Positions 54,084 through 62,935 of a stretch of DNA of 64,000 nt are shown here, in pieces. The stretch lies in the NCBI GenBank assembly GCA_963576725.1, contig OY755240.1, positions 31,810,620 to 31,874,619 of the forward strand. The letters are read 5' to 3'. Position 1 is the stretch's first letter. Each line of letters opens with the position of its first letter. The notes under the pieces are model-generated. The model worked only from the letters and a program-made list of their open reading frames with translations. It had not been told where the DNA came from and did not search any database. Source of the DNA: Azorinus chamasolen. Lineage: Eukaryota; Mollusca; Bivalvia; Cardiida; Solecurtidae. The position numbers and the translations under genes were made by a program.

Positions 54084-54297
54084 TTTAACTCTTTGCGCGC
54101 TAGCGGCGAAACTGTGATTACCTATGCAAACAGTTTGGATCCAGATGAGACGCCGCATGATGCGGCGTCTCATCAGGATCCAAACTGTTTGTCACCTTGA
54201 TCATATTTTTGCAAAGAAATGAGAGAAAGTTTATTTTAAGAATTAAAGCAGACGACAATTGTTGCAGACGAAAAATTACTTAGCATGCAAATAGTTA
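54084..54297 (-). mobile_element. MITE family A
   Basis: TTAA-CTCTTTGCGCGCTAGCGG ... TTAGCATGCAAATAG-TTAA. Hairpin tip GCCGCATGATGCGGC replaces GCCGAGTTACTCGGC, with paired changes on both arms. Confidence 0.85.
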
Positions 54298-54457
54298 ATT
54301 ATTTCGCCGCCAAATACATTCTGTCCGCTACGATGATCGTCTGCCTTAGGCTTTAAAATGGAACTTTCTTCAGTTTCGTAACAAAAACAAAACATAATCA
54401 CATTATCAAGCTGTACGGATTCTGATGAGAACACTTAGTGAATAAATTTCGGAGTGT
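54298..54457 (+). repeat. Family A left half
   Basis: TTATTTCGCCGCCAAATACA, ATCGTCTGCC, then a lone arm CAAGCTGTACGGATTCTGAT. Confidence 0.6.
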
Positions 54458-54686
54458 TTTACCCTTTGAATGTTCTATGTTTATTTCAAATTTCAATGCC
54501 TATTGAATATTCATGGACAAAATAGTTATGAAATATGGAAGGTGGATGCAGTAACGAAATAGATTTATTTAATTCTATTAGCAAACAAAGCAGACCCTGA
54601 TCAGACGGTTCCTACAGGAGCCGTCTGATCTGGGTCTACTATTTTTGGAAAGGCATAAAATGCGTTTAAATGAAGGAAATGGTTAA
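54458..54686 (+). mobile_element. MITE family F
   Basis: TTTA-CCCTTTGAATGTTCTATG ... AATGAAGGAAATGG-TTAA. Hairpin GCAAACAAAGCAGACCCTGA ... CTGGGTCTACTATTTTTGG. Confidence 0.85.
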
Positions 54687-54689
54687 TTC

Positions 54690-54860
54690 AATTGCAGGTG
54701 CACTGGTTGCCTAATGCAGAATGAAAGTAATACAAAAGCTCGTATGGGAGCTTTCGGCATAACGTTCGTCCTGTATTAAACACCTGCACCGTTGACCAAG
54801 AATTAGACCCCTTTTCAGGGATCGCTTTGAACGTGTTTTAGTCCCTTTTACTGTATATGA
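54690..54860. mobile_element. P-family remnant
   Basis: GGTTGCCTAATGCAGAATGA / CGTTCGTCCTGTATTAAACA, right end CCCTTTTACTG-TA. Confidence 0.6.
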
Positions 54861-55270
54861 CATGGACGGTATTTCAGTTTAAATATATTTTATTTCAGCA
54901 TTAAAACATAAAAATAAATACACATTGAATAAATACATATAAAATTAAAACAAAAAAATACAATATACGATTTAAACGAAAACTAAAAGTCATGACGGCA
55001 TTGTAGACAATTACCGTACACTAAAATAGAGGTTACTGTATACATGTAAAACATGTGTCTGTCAATAAATACATTCACTCACATGAACTGATGAGGCTAA
55101 CTGATCCAATACGATCATTTATTTCGTCTAGTCAAATAGGATACCCGTACAAGTCACTCACACTCACCTACATGTACGATCGAGATTCATTAGAATTCTA
55201 AAACATTATTGCTTGATTCCCAGCTTCAGCCAGAATGGTAAACATGGAAACCAGGCTATTATGTTCGAGA
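54861..55270. other. AT-rich, possible minus-strand retroelement tail
   Basis: TATATTTTATTTCAGCATTA near 54885 resembles GAAATTTTATTTCAGCATGT at 57121. It could be the end of a minus-strand retroelement. No coding sequence. Confidence 0.35.
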
Positions 55271-55271
55271 A

Positions 55272-55710
55272 TACAGTAGAACCTGTCTGTTGCGACCATG
55301 TATTGGTTTAACCCTTTACACCTTGAATATCCATGCACGATGTAACGGTGCCATGAGCATCAATTAGATTTATTTTAATAATGGTAGATGAAATGTTGGC
55401 CATGGCAGAAATTGTAGAATCATATATATTATATTTCATAAGCGAACAGAGCAGACCCAGATCAGAAGGTTCCTATAGGAGACGTCTGATCTGGGTCAAC
55501 TCTGTTTGCTAATGCATATACGGCGTGTTTATGGAGTAAAGGGTTAACATGGGAATCTTTGAAACAGGTGGTTATCTAATGCAAAGTAAAAATAATGCAG
55601 AAAGCTATTAGATTTCTGCATTACTTTCTATCTGCATTGAGATGCAACCTCCTTTAAATATCAAGAATTAAGATTTTTTATGGTCGCTTAAGACAGGTTT
55701 TTCAGCATAC
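55272..55710. mobile_element. P1 MITE split by family E
   Basis: TA-CAGTAGAACCTGTCTGTTG, then the E insert, then ATGGGAATCTTTGAAACAGG, stem GGTTATCTAATGCAAAGTAA / ACTTTCTATCTGCATTGAGA, right end CGCTTAAGACAGGTTTTTC. Confidence 0.78.
55308..55547 (-). mobile_element. MITE family E nested in P1
   Basis: TTAA-CCCTTTACACCTTGAATA ... TTTATGGAGTAAAGGG-TTAA. Hairpin AGCGAACAGAGCAGACCCAG ... CTGGGTCAACTCTGTTTGC. Confidence 0.9.
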
Positions 55711-55860
55711 AATTTCTCGCTAATACAACCACTCAAAATAAGTACAATAGATGGGAGCTAAATGCAGCACCAAGAACTTGCACAAAACTCCTATATAATG
55801 CTTTTGAAATATCCAATCATTTTGCAAAGGCTTTAAACTGTGTATCTATTGAGCAAGGAG

Positions 55861-56045
55861 TTAAACCCTTTCTCTCATATAAACGCCTTATCAGTAGAAC
55901 CTGTCTTTAGCGGATATTCATTATTGAACATGGGAGTTTTCAAAAGGTGGTGATAGCTTAATGCAGGGCAAAAGTGATGCTGAAAACATTCTGACATTGG
56001 TCAACTCTGTTTGAAAGGCCGTATCTATGAGGTAAATGGTATAAA
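55861..56045. repeat. Chimera of F, P1 and E/F pieces
   Basis: TTAAACCCTTTCTCTCATATAAACG (F end) runs into CAGTAGAACCTGTCTTTAGC and stem GATAGCTTAATGCAGGGCAA (P1), which then runs into GACATTGGTCAACTCTGTTT and GAGGTAAATGG (E/F right). Confidence 0.65.
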
Positions 56046-56090
56046 GTTGAAATGTAGATATCTCAAACTCCACTGAGTTCATATACATGT

Positions 56091-56294
56091 AGAACCCCTC
56101 TAATGCGACCACTTCATGAATAAACATACCTGTCTTTATAAGCAGGTGGTTGCTTAATGCAGGACAAAAGTAATGCAGAAAGCTCCTCTAGGAGCTTTCG
56201 GCATTACTTTTGTCCTGCATTAAGCTACCACCTGCATCTAGCACCCAGAATTATACCTCTTTTAGGTGGTCGCATTAGCGGGGTTTTACTGTAC
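56091..56294. mobile_element. MITE family P1, well preserved
   Basis: TGTAGAACCCCTCTAATGCG ... CGCATTAGCGGGGTTTTACTG-TA. Stem GCAGGTGGTTGCTTAATGCA / GCATTAAGCTACCACCTGC, tip GCTCCTCTAGGAGC. Confidence 0.92.
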
Positions 56295-56384
56295 ATGTAA
56301 ATGTAGCACTTCTCGTGATATAAAAAAACCGCTGCTCCAATTTGGGATCTGTTGCAATTCTGATATTTTCCGGAAAGAACAGGT

Positions 56385-56475
56385 TTTTGAAAAGCTATTG
56401 GGCCAGTGTCAAACAGCTTCGGTCCTGATAAGACATCGAGACAGGCTGTTTGCAAATGTGTGTCAGATCGCGATA
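56385..56475. repeat. Family K fragment
   Basis: AAAGCTATTGGGCCAGTGTC, AAACAGCTTCGGTCCTGATA, CAGGCTGTTTGCAAATGTG; the right arm is mostly gone. It ends about 35 bp past the stop of IL17-3. Confidence 0.55.
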
Positions 56476-56504
56476 GCCAGGACAGTTTATCTAAGATGAA
56501 GAAT

Positions 56505-57077
56505 TTACTCTGACGACTGGCTCATACTTTCATGGCACGTGCATCCTACGGTTATTTCTTCTGTAACACGCGTATATGTAAATATTCCGTTGTCACAGCC
56601 ATTCTTCCGCCAAACGTTTACATAGTTCTTAATTGGCCTGCACTTTGAGTTCGGACCACCGCCAATACATCTTTGATTTGCCTTGCAATTACACCGAGCC
56701 TCCACAAGTAGTTCCGGAATTCTATTTTTATCAAAATTGACTAGAAAATGCCATGGACACATGGTGCTATATGACTCTTTAATATCACTAGACATGTTCA
56801 AATCACCAGAATCCTGCAACGCACATTTCCGACGCCCGTGGACGTATTGTTTCTTTACATGTTTGAATCTGTTGACGTCATTTCCGGCCGGTATACGCAG
56901 CATGGACAGTTGTGGCATCATCAGGAAGGTGTCATGGATACCGTATTCAGACATATTTGGTTTGCTTGGTAATACATCAGGTTCCACACAGTTCATCGGC
57001 CTTTTCGCAGCACTTCCGTACAATGTCAGTTTCATCGAAATGAAACAAAATATCTGAATATTTTTCCAAAAGTTCAT
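56505..57077 (-). CDS. IL17-3: interleukin-17-like cytokine, single exon
   Basis: 190-residue IL-17-type cytokine with its own ATG at 57077-57075; an in-frame TAA lies 6 bases upstream, which fixes the start. The N-terminus NIQIFCFISMKLTLYGSA is hydrophobic and could be a signal peptide, though it is less typical than in the other genes. Domain: CPWHFLVNFDKNRIPE (CPW at residues 107-109), EARCNC (126-131), QRC, KCRPI, GCDNG, then VGCTC (177-181). The eight cysteines are spaced as in IL17-1 and IL17-2. There is no intron at CPW. Stop at 56507-56505. It is next to IL17-4 in the same direction (57943-58533), about 0.87 kb apart, suggesting a tandem pair, but the two are well diverged. A spliced 5' UTR exon cannot be excluded. 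Confidence 0.88.
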   Translation of the reverse strand: MNFWKNIQIFCFISMKLTLYGSAAKRPMNCVEPDVLPSKPNMSEYGIHDTFLMMPQLSMLRIPAGNDVNRFKHVKKQYVHGRRKCALQDSGDLNMSSDIKESYSTMCPWHFLVNFDKNRIPELLVEARCNCKANQRCIGGGPNSKCRPIKNYVNVWRKNGCDNGIFTYTRVTEEITVGCTCHESMSQSSE

Positions 57078-57104
57078 ATTTTAACCATCCTGTATCAATC
57101 AAAG

Positions 57105-57540
57105 ATCAAATCAAAAATTGAAATTTTATTTCAGCATGTATTTTTGTCTCAACACTGTGCAGCTGTCGGGGTAAACTATCTTACTAGAGTCACTATATGA
57201 TGTCTAACTGTTTTCAGTGGTTATGTCTCTATATGACTAGTGTTCTAGCATTTTGAAGATTTGTTTATTTACCTGCTGTGTTTGCCCTTTTATACTTGTT
57301 CCTACGTGGCTTGTTATTCATTTAGTATTGAGGAAAACTCGTTTTGCTGAAATGAATATGAATACTACTTCCGTCCTCTGTAAATATGCTGATAGGCAAG
57401 TGATTGTCTTTGTATTGTGCTCGTGTGACAATGCCATTTAAAATCTGAATGGAAATAGATCCAGTAACAAAAGCACCGAAACGCAATTAGTGTCAATGTA
57501 TGTACAATTAGCTCATATACAACAACGGCACATGCAATAG
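57105..57540. other. Spacer upstream of IL17-3
   Basis: GATCAAAGATCAAATC and GAAATTTTATTTCAGCATGT at 57105-57140 look like a minus-strand retroelement tail. The plus frame 57253-57441 has no motif. Confidence 0.4.
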
Positions 57541-57715
57541 TAACCCTTTACACCATGTATGTTCTTGTCAGAAATAATGTGTGTATGAATATTGATAAGA
57601 TTAATATTCACAATGGCATGTGAAAGAGAATGGCTTTGGCCCTGGCAAAACATGTAGAATCTAGAATCAGATCAGCAAACAGAGCAGACTCCGATCAAGA
57701 CGGCTCCTAGAAAAT
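57540..57715 (-). mobile_element. Family E half
   Basis: GTAACCCTTTACACCATGTA, ATGAATATTGATAAGATTAA, then AGCAAACAGAGCAGACTCCG; cut in the hairpin. Confidence 0.6.
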
Positions 57716-57942
57716 CCGTAAACTACCAACGTAAGCTTGACCTGTTTTGGAATAGTCCATTTGGAAATGCAACACTGTAAGTGTTAACACCTTTGTTATC
57801 AGAAAAGATAGGTCTTATAATAATTGCTTTACAAAACACAATAGACCAAGATCAGACATCACATTAGAAAAGTTTGAGAACAAATCACTGCAGATTATGA
57901 AAACTGACAAACAGTGCAGATCATTTTAGAGAGCGTTTTGTT

Positions 57943-58533
57943 TCATTTCTGTCCCATCACCGAATGCCTTTTACTGGTTTTATTCGCTCCCGGTACGGTG
58001 ACTGTCACACAGGCAATCGGTAGTTTTTCTGTTGTTTGTTCGTATTGATATTCACCATCATCATTGCACCCTGTTCTTCTAAACACCGTCACGTACTGAT
58101 AAACATTCTCACAGAACAGATCCGAATGACCGGAAATAGGAAAATTGCATGCGCATACAGCTTCAATTAGGATTTCCGGTTTTCTGTTTTCATCGATATT
58201 TTTCACATACTTCCATGGACAAAGTGCCACTTGATTAAGGTATTTTTTCGAGCGACGTGACCTTTTCGTTTTTGTGTCTTTATTTTTCTGAGCTTTAACA
58301 GACTCAGTGCAATTAAAATGACCGATGAAGTGTTCTCTCTGTATATTTTGAAATTCGGGCGGGACGTCTTCTAATGTTTTCTCTGAGTTTCTCCATCCTG
58401 GTACCAAAGAGTTTGTCTGCGAGTGAACGGCTTCAGAGACGTCGTTTATGCTTATGCGCTGACTTTTCTTTGGCTCCGAACAACCACCCGTAGGCAACAC
58501 TGTGCATCCGAAACAACAGCCGAGAAGGTGCAC
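57943..58533 (-). CDS. IL17-4: divergent interleukin-17-like cytokine, last exon, six cysteines
   Basis: The exon starts after acceptor TTTATTCACAG (AG at 58535-58534) in phase 0 with VHLLGCCFGCTVLPTGG, a signal-peptide end, as in IL17-1; the first exon with the ATG was not found. The pro-part ends in a basic stretch, TKRSRRSKK (residues 89-97), which fits a furin-type cleavage motif (R-x-R-R) just before the cystine domain. Domain: CPWKYVKNIDENRKPE (CPW at 105-107), EAVCAC (124-129), LFCENV, GCNDDG, then IACVTVTV where the others have VGCTC. Two cysteines are therefore absent: the one after ARCxC (fourth) and the last (eighth). Stop at 57945-57943. It is the most diverged member here. The frame is otherwise intact, so I take it as a gene and not a relic. 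Confidence 0.85.
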   Translation of the reverse strand: MHLLGCCFGCTVLPTGGCSEPKKSQRISINDVSEAVHSQTNSLVPGWRNSEKTLEDVPPEFQNIQREHFIGHFNCTESVKAQKNKDTKTKRSRRSKKYLNQVALCPWKYVKNIDENRKPEILIEAVCACNFPISGHSDLFCENVYQYVTVFRRTGCNDDGEYQYEQTTEKLPIACVTVTVPGANKTSKRHSVMGQK

Positions 58534-58557
58534 CTGTGAATAAATAGGACGAAGCTT

Positions 58558-58748
58558 TATTAAACCACGTAAACTGGACGTTCAATTTAGTATAACTATC
58601 GGTCCTTGAGACAGGTGACAGATTAATGAAGGGTGAAAGCCATGCAGAAAGCTCCTCTATTAGCTTTTCGCATAACTTTCAGCCTTTATTAAGCAGCCGC
58701 CCACCTAAAAGTGTCTGTTTTTTCTCTACTAAAGGGGTTCAACTGTAT
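58558..58748. mobile_element. MITE family P2 in IL17-4 intron
   Basis: TTAAACCACGTAAACTGGAC ... TCTACTAAAGGGGTTCAACTG-TA; stem GATTAATGAAGGGTGAAAGC / CTTTCAGCCTTTATTAAGC. It begins about 25 bp upstream of the acceptor of the last exon. Confidence 0.78.
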
Positions 58749-58801
58749 ATCAATTTTGATGATGTCAGTATTTCTTACATGAGTATTCACTAGGGAATTG
58801 A

Positions 58802-59275
58802 TTAACCCCCTAACTCCATTAACCCATTCCCTCATATTGACCACTTTTGACGACTCTGTAAAAGTCACTTGTGAAACCATTGTGATAAATAGAGCATTTG
58901 CTCCTATAGGAGCAAATGCTCTATTTATTACAATGGTTTCGAACTACAAAATTCTAAAAAAAATCTTTTCTCTAGTTAATGCTCCTTTTCGGTATGTTTA
59001 TTCAAAGAGGTTGGGTCTAAAAATAGCCTATGAGGTAATGGGTTAATACACCTTGCTACTCATTTGCAAACAGTAGACCGTGATCAGACGGCTTTTTTTG
59101 GAGTCTACTGAGCAAGGTCTGCTCTGTTTGATTTTAGTAAAACATAGATATGAATCTACAGTTTCTGTCACAATAAAAAGTATTTGTTCATAGTGTCATT
59201 ATAAAAAATCAGTGACTTGGTAGCCATAATGTCATTATTTCTTACATGGGTATTCATTAGGGTAATGTTTAAACA
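58802..59275 (+). mobile_element. Family E split by family D
   Basis: TTAA-CCCCCTAACTCCA at 58802, then the D insert, then TACACCTTGCTACTCATTTG, GCAAACAGTAGACCGTGATC ... AAGGTCTGCTCTGTTTGAT, right block GTCATTATTTCTTACATGGG. Confidence 0.82.
58819..59046 (-). mobile_element. MITE family D nested in E
   Basis: TTAA-CCCATTCCCTCATATTGA ... AGCCTATGAGGTAATGGG-TTAA. Stem GAAACCATTGTGATAAATAG, tip TTTGCTCCTATAGGAGCAAA. Confidence 0.93.
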
Positions 59276-59322
59276 CCCAGAAATAGACATTTTTGTTTAT
59301 TCATTGTAGAGAATATTTACTG

Positions 59323-59708
59323 TACAATAGAACTTGTCTTCATTTAATGAACAAAGGAGCCTTAAAAAGCAGGTGGTTATTTAACCCATTACCTCATAGG
59401 CTATTTTTAGATACAACCTCTTTGAATAAATCTACCGAAAAGAAGCATTAACTAGAGAAAAGGAATTTTGTTTTGAATTGTGTAGCTTGAAACCATTGTG
59501 ATAAATAGAGCATTTGCTCCTATAGGAGCAAATGCTCTATTTATCACAATGGTTTCACCAAGTGAGTTTTACAGAGTCGTCAAAAGTCGTCAATATGAGG
59601 GAATGGGTTAATGTAGGGCAAACGTAATGCAGAAAGTTCCTATATGACCCTGTCTTAACCCATAATTAGACATCTTTTTAATGGCCGCTTAAGAGAAGTT
59701 GTATTGTA
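59323..59708. mobile_element. P1 MITE split by family D
   Basis: TA-CAATAGAACTTGTCTTC, GCAGGTGGTTA-[TTAA ... TTAA]-TGTAGGGCAAACGTAATG, right end GCTTAAGAGAAGTTGTATTG-TA. With the insert removed the stem reads GGTTATTTAATGTAGGGC, matching the family's GGTTGCTTAATGCAGGGC. Confidence 0.92.
59391..59611 (+). mobile_element. MITE family D nested in P1
   Basis: TTAA-CCCATTACCTCATAGGCT ... ATATGAGGGAATGGG-TTAA. Hairpin intact with tip TTTGCTCCTATAGGAGCAAA. Confidence 0.95.
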
Positions 59709-60115
59709 TACCTAGTACAGACACTGTCAACTGGTCAGGATACACACTACACGACATCCATCAACACTTGTAATATCTAACTGACAAACAGTGATGACAC
59801 TCAGTTCAGCGAATGATTTATCCTCATATCATCTAAAGAAAATGGCTTATTGTGGAACCAATCCATTTTCATGTAATAACATATTTGCCTGTATAAATAT
59901 TTCTGAAAGTGGGAGATCCTTCAAAATCTGAAGTAGCCATGCGAAAAGCGAAAATTGCAGACTCGGTTTTATTGAGTCTGTTCATGAAATTAAAAGTGAA
60001 ACACTGCAAGTGCCCTAGCACCGGCTTAGCGCTAGTCAAATTCATACTAAAACGCTGAAACTAGTGATCCCGATGGACCAGAAAATATATAACAACACAA
60101 GCCATGGACGTCGAT
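59709..60115. other. Spacer, no gene
   Basis: No element ends or coding frame recognised. Confidence 0.45.
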
Positions 60116-60770
60116 TGGTTCAACACACAGTGCTGACCCTGATCAGATGGCTCTTTCGGGAGCCCTCTAACCTAGGTCTAAATCGAATCATCAATCATAG
60201 TTATGCCTAGTGTCACATAAAGGCAATAGGAAAATAATGTAGACTCAGATCAGATGGAGAACTATGATCATAGCGTGGTGTTCACCGGTACTTCATAGCT
60301 AATTTTCTAAAGGCCAAATCGGCGAAAACAAAACTTGCAAAAACATAAAGTGATCAAATTAAAATTCCTAATACGCATTTGAAGTCCACCTTAAACGTGA
60401 GAGAACAACTTCATGCAACAACGTGCCTCATGCATCATTGCTCCATTGCTCATAGACATGATCTATTGTTCATTTTATAAACGTGCTCTGTTGCACCTGT
60501 ATAAACGTGCTCCAGATTCCATTGCTCATAAACGTACCCAATAATGATAAAAATGATATTTATAACCCTAATGAAAGGACTCCTTAAGGAGCCATCTGAT
60601 CTACGGTTACACTGTTTGCCTGTGTCCTTTATAAGAGACACGCGACACAAATGGGTTAAACTATTCCTGACTAGCATTTCAAACAGATTTGGTCCAGATG
60701 AAGCACCGAGCACCTCTGCGTCTCATCAGGATCGGTGTTCTACTGTTTGACACTATTATTAGCAGATTTT
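60115..60770. repeat. Scattered hairpin remnants and short repeats
   Basis: 60125-60185: CAGTGCTGACCCTGATCAGA ... CCTCTAACCTAGGTCTA. 60450-60540: ATAAACGTGCTC repeats with CTCATA. 60565-60660: H-like end (AAGGAGCCATCTGATCTACG ... CAAATGGG-TTAA). 60665-60755: K (AACAGATTTGGTCCAGATGA ... CGTCTCATCAGGATCGG). Confidence 0.55.
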
Positions 60771-60871
60771 CAAAATCTTCAATGAATCGAGAATAGTCCA
60801 AATTGTAGATCCACATATGAGCAAACGCTGTGTCTTTCACAGAAGGGTCAGGACTAAACCAATATATAATA

Positions 60872-61076
60872 TAGTAAAACCTCTTTTAACCGGCCGTTAA
60901 ATTAGTATGAATATCGGTCTTGGAGACAGGTGGCAGCTTAATGCAGGGTGAAAGTCATGCAGAAAGCTCCTAGAGGAGCTTTCTGCATGACTTTCACCCT
61001 GCATTAAGCAGCCACCTGCCTATAAGTGTCTAATTTCTTATCTACTAGAATTCCGGTTAAGACAGGTTTTACTGTA
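60872..61076. mobile_element. MITE family P2, best copy
   Basis: TA-TAGTAAAACCTCTTTTAAC ... TTAAGACAGGTTTTACTG-TA. Stem GGTGGCAGCTTAATGCAGGG ... CCCTGCATTAAGCAGCCACC is perfect; tip GCTCCTAGAGGAGC. Confidence 0.93.
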
Positions 61077-61354
61077 TAACACTTACGATAATTAGTAGAC
61101 AGATCTGTCCGCGTCCTACCATTGCAATCATCTTGAACTCTAATAGATATCACTGTACTACTAGTATTCTGTATCAGCTCAGACTAATTAATGGCCAATC
61201 TAATTTATATTGTTTTATATAGTATACGTTTGCCGGAAATGCAACATAGTACATTAATTGGTAAAAAGCATCGTAGCCTTTACCTAGCTATGGTGAAAAT
61301 AATGCCTCCTAATATTTTGATCTGGTGTAATGTTTTAACTACTTCCGATTCGAT

Positions 61355-61490
61355 CAACCTATTTGAGAAACTATTGACCGTGTGTCAAACAGCTTGGATC
61401 CCACTGAGAAGCCAAGTAACTCGGCGTCTAATCTGGATCCAAGCTATTTGCAAATGCGAGTCTGGGCGCGAATACTGGGATAAGGGTTAA
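61355..61490 (+). mobile_element. Family K, right end present
   Basis: TTGAGAAACTATTGACCGTG, CAGCTTGGATCCCACTGAGA, GCGTCTAATCTGGATCCAAG, TTTGCAAATGCGAGTCTGGG, end ACTGGGATAAGGG-TTAA at 61490. The left TTAA end was not identified. Confidence 0.7.
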
Positions 61491-61680
61491 GACAAAAAAT
61501 CGTTTAATTAAATTTTAATTGGACGATATCTTTTCCGGTTTTTTTTTTTTTTTGCAAGCTTCCCAGGTTTAAAATGTAGATAAGAACACCTCAGCGATTT
61601 GCTCGTTGCATTGGGGCCGATTGTAACTGTAGGTATTGATAGCATCTAGTTGTATTGTTTAGACATCAACAATCCGGTAG

Positions 61681-61895
61681 TTATCCCTTCGGCTGCCAAA
61701 CTTTGTCGTCTGCTAACTTTGTCGTCTGCTACACATTTTCATTCTTTTGATTTTCTTCATCTTTGTTTCAAAAACATAGTAACAGTAACAAACAGTTTGG
61801 ATCCTGATGAGACGCCGAGTTACTCTGCGTCTCATCTGGATCCAAACTGTTTGCATAGGTAATCACAGATCCGGCATTGGCAGCGAAAGGGTTAA
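61681..61895 (+). mobile_element. MITE family A
   Basis: TTAT-CCCTTCGGCTGCCAAACT ... TTGGCAGCGAAAGGG-TTAA. Arms CAGTTTGGATCCTGATGAGA / CTCATCTGGATCCAAACTG, tip GCCGAGTTACTCTGC. Confidence 0.92.
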
Positions 61896-61981
61896 TGAAT
61901 ACCAGGTTAAGCGTTCATACACAGCTTGGACCCAGATGGGTAGCCGGGAGACTCGGCGTTTCATCAGTGATCCATGCTGGT

Positions 61982-62181
61982 NNNNNNNNNNNNNNNNNNN
62001 NNNNNNNNNNNNNNNNNNNNNNNNNNNNNNNNNNNNNNNNNNNNNNNNNNNNNNNNNNNNNNNNNNNNNNNNNNNNNNNNNNNNNNNNNNNNNNNNNNNN
62101 NNNNNNNNNNNNNNNNNNNNNNNNNNNNNNNNNNNNNNNNNNNNNNNNNNNNNNNNNNNNNNNNNNNNNNNNNNNNNNNNN
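61982..62181. other. Assembly gap (200 N)
   Basis: Exactly 200 undetermined bases. It is preceded by a K-type hairpin (GCTTGGACCCAGATGGGTAG ... TTTCATCAGTGATCCATGCT) and followed by the right end of an F element (TTTATATGAAGGAAATGG-TTAA), so the hidden part probably holds MITE sequence. Frames through it are meaningless. Confidence 0.97.
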
Positions 62182-62199
62182 GTTTATATGAAGGAAATG

Positions 62200-62335
62200 G
62201 TTAAAACAGACGGTAGCTCCTGTAGAATTTTGTTTTGCATGACATTTGCTCTGCACAAAGCAACCACCTGCTTTTACAGTTTCCTATATTAATAATTATC
62301 TGGTCGCATTAGGGAGCTTTTTACTGCTTGCACTA
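62200..62335. repeat. P-family right half
   Basis: ACGGTAGCTCCTGTAGAATT, CAAAGCAACCACCTGCTTTT, GGTCGCATTAGGGAGCTTTT-TACTG. Confidence 0.6.
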
Positions 62336-62445
62336 AGCGGTTTCATGGATTTTACCATTATTTCTTAGTAAACTCGTCCAGGCAGGTATTTTGAATGGAT
62401 AAAAGATAGTTCTTAAAGAAAGAATTTGCCGATGTGGTATTTTAA

Positions 62446-62700
62446 ACCCTTTGCCTGATGAATATCCATGAATGAAATAATGACATTTTGAATGCGAATT
62501 ACATTACGTTTTTAAAACAGAGTACAGTAGAATGTGTCTTAAATGGCCACCAAAAAAGGTCTAATAATGGGTCTGTAAGGCAGGTGGTAGCTTAATGCAG
62601 CTCAAATGTAATGCAGAACGCATCTATAGGAGCTTTCTGTATTTCGTTTGCCCTTTAATAAGCAATCGACCTGTTAATTAACACTCATGTGTTAGACTCA
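62446..62700. mobile_element. Family E left end followed by P1
   Basis: 62446: TTAAACCCTTTGCCTGATGA, ATATCCATGAATGAAATAAT. 62523: TA-CAGTAGAATGTGTCTTAAA, stem GGCAGGTGGTAGCTTAATGC, tip GCATCTATAGGAGC, right end decayed. Confidence 0.65.
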
Positions 62701-62764
62701 ACAGTCGTACATACTTAATACAGTATTCACTATAAAAACATCTTCTTAACCGTAAAAAGTAATG

Positions 62765-62935
62765 GAAATGATGAATATTTATTATCTGATGTTAATAATG
62801 GCATATGAAGAGTCAGATCTACATTGGTTCATAAACAAACAGAGCAGATCCTGATTATATGGTCTGTGTCTACCGTGGTTCAAAGGCGTAAATGTGAGTA
62901 CACAATGCGTAGATACGGCATAAATGGTTAATAAG
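62765..62935 (-). mobile_element. Family E remnant
   Basis: ATAAACAAACAGAGCAGATC ... GGCGTAAATGTGAGTACACA, end GGCATAAATGG-TTAA at 62929-62932. Confidence 0.6.

Noticed and set aside
61807..62292. Frames running through 61982-62181
   Set aside because: These are undetermined bases (N).
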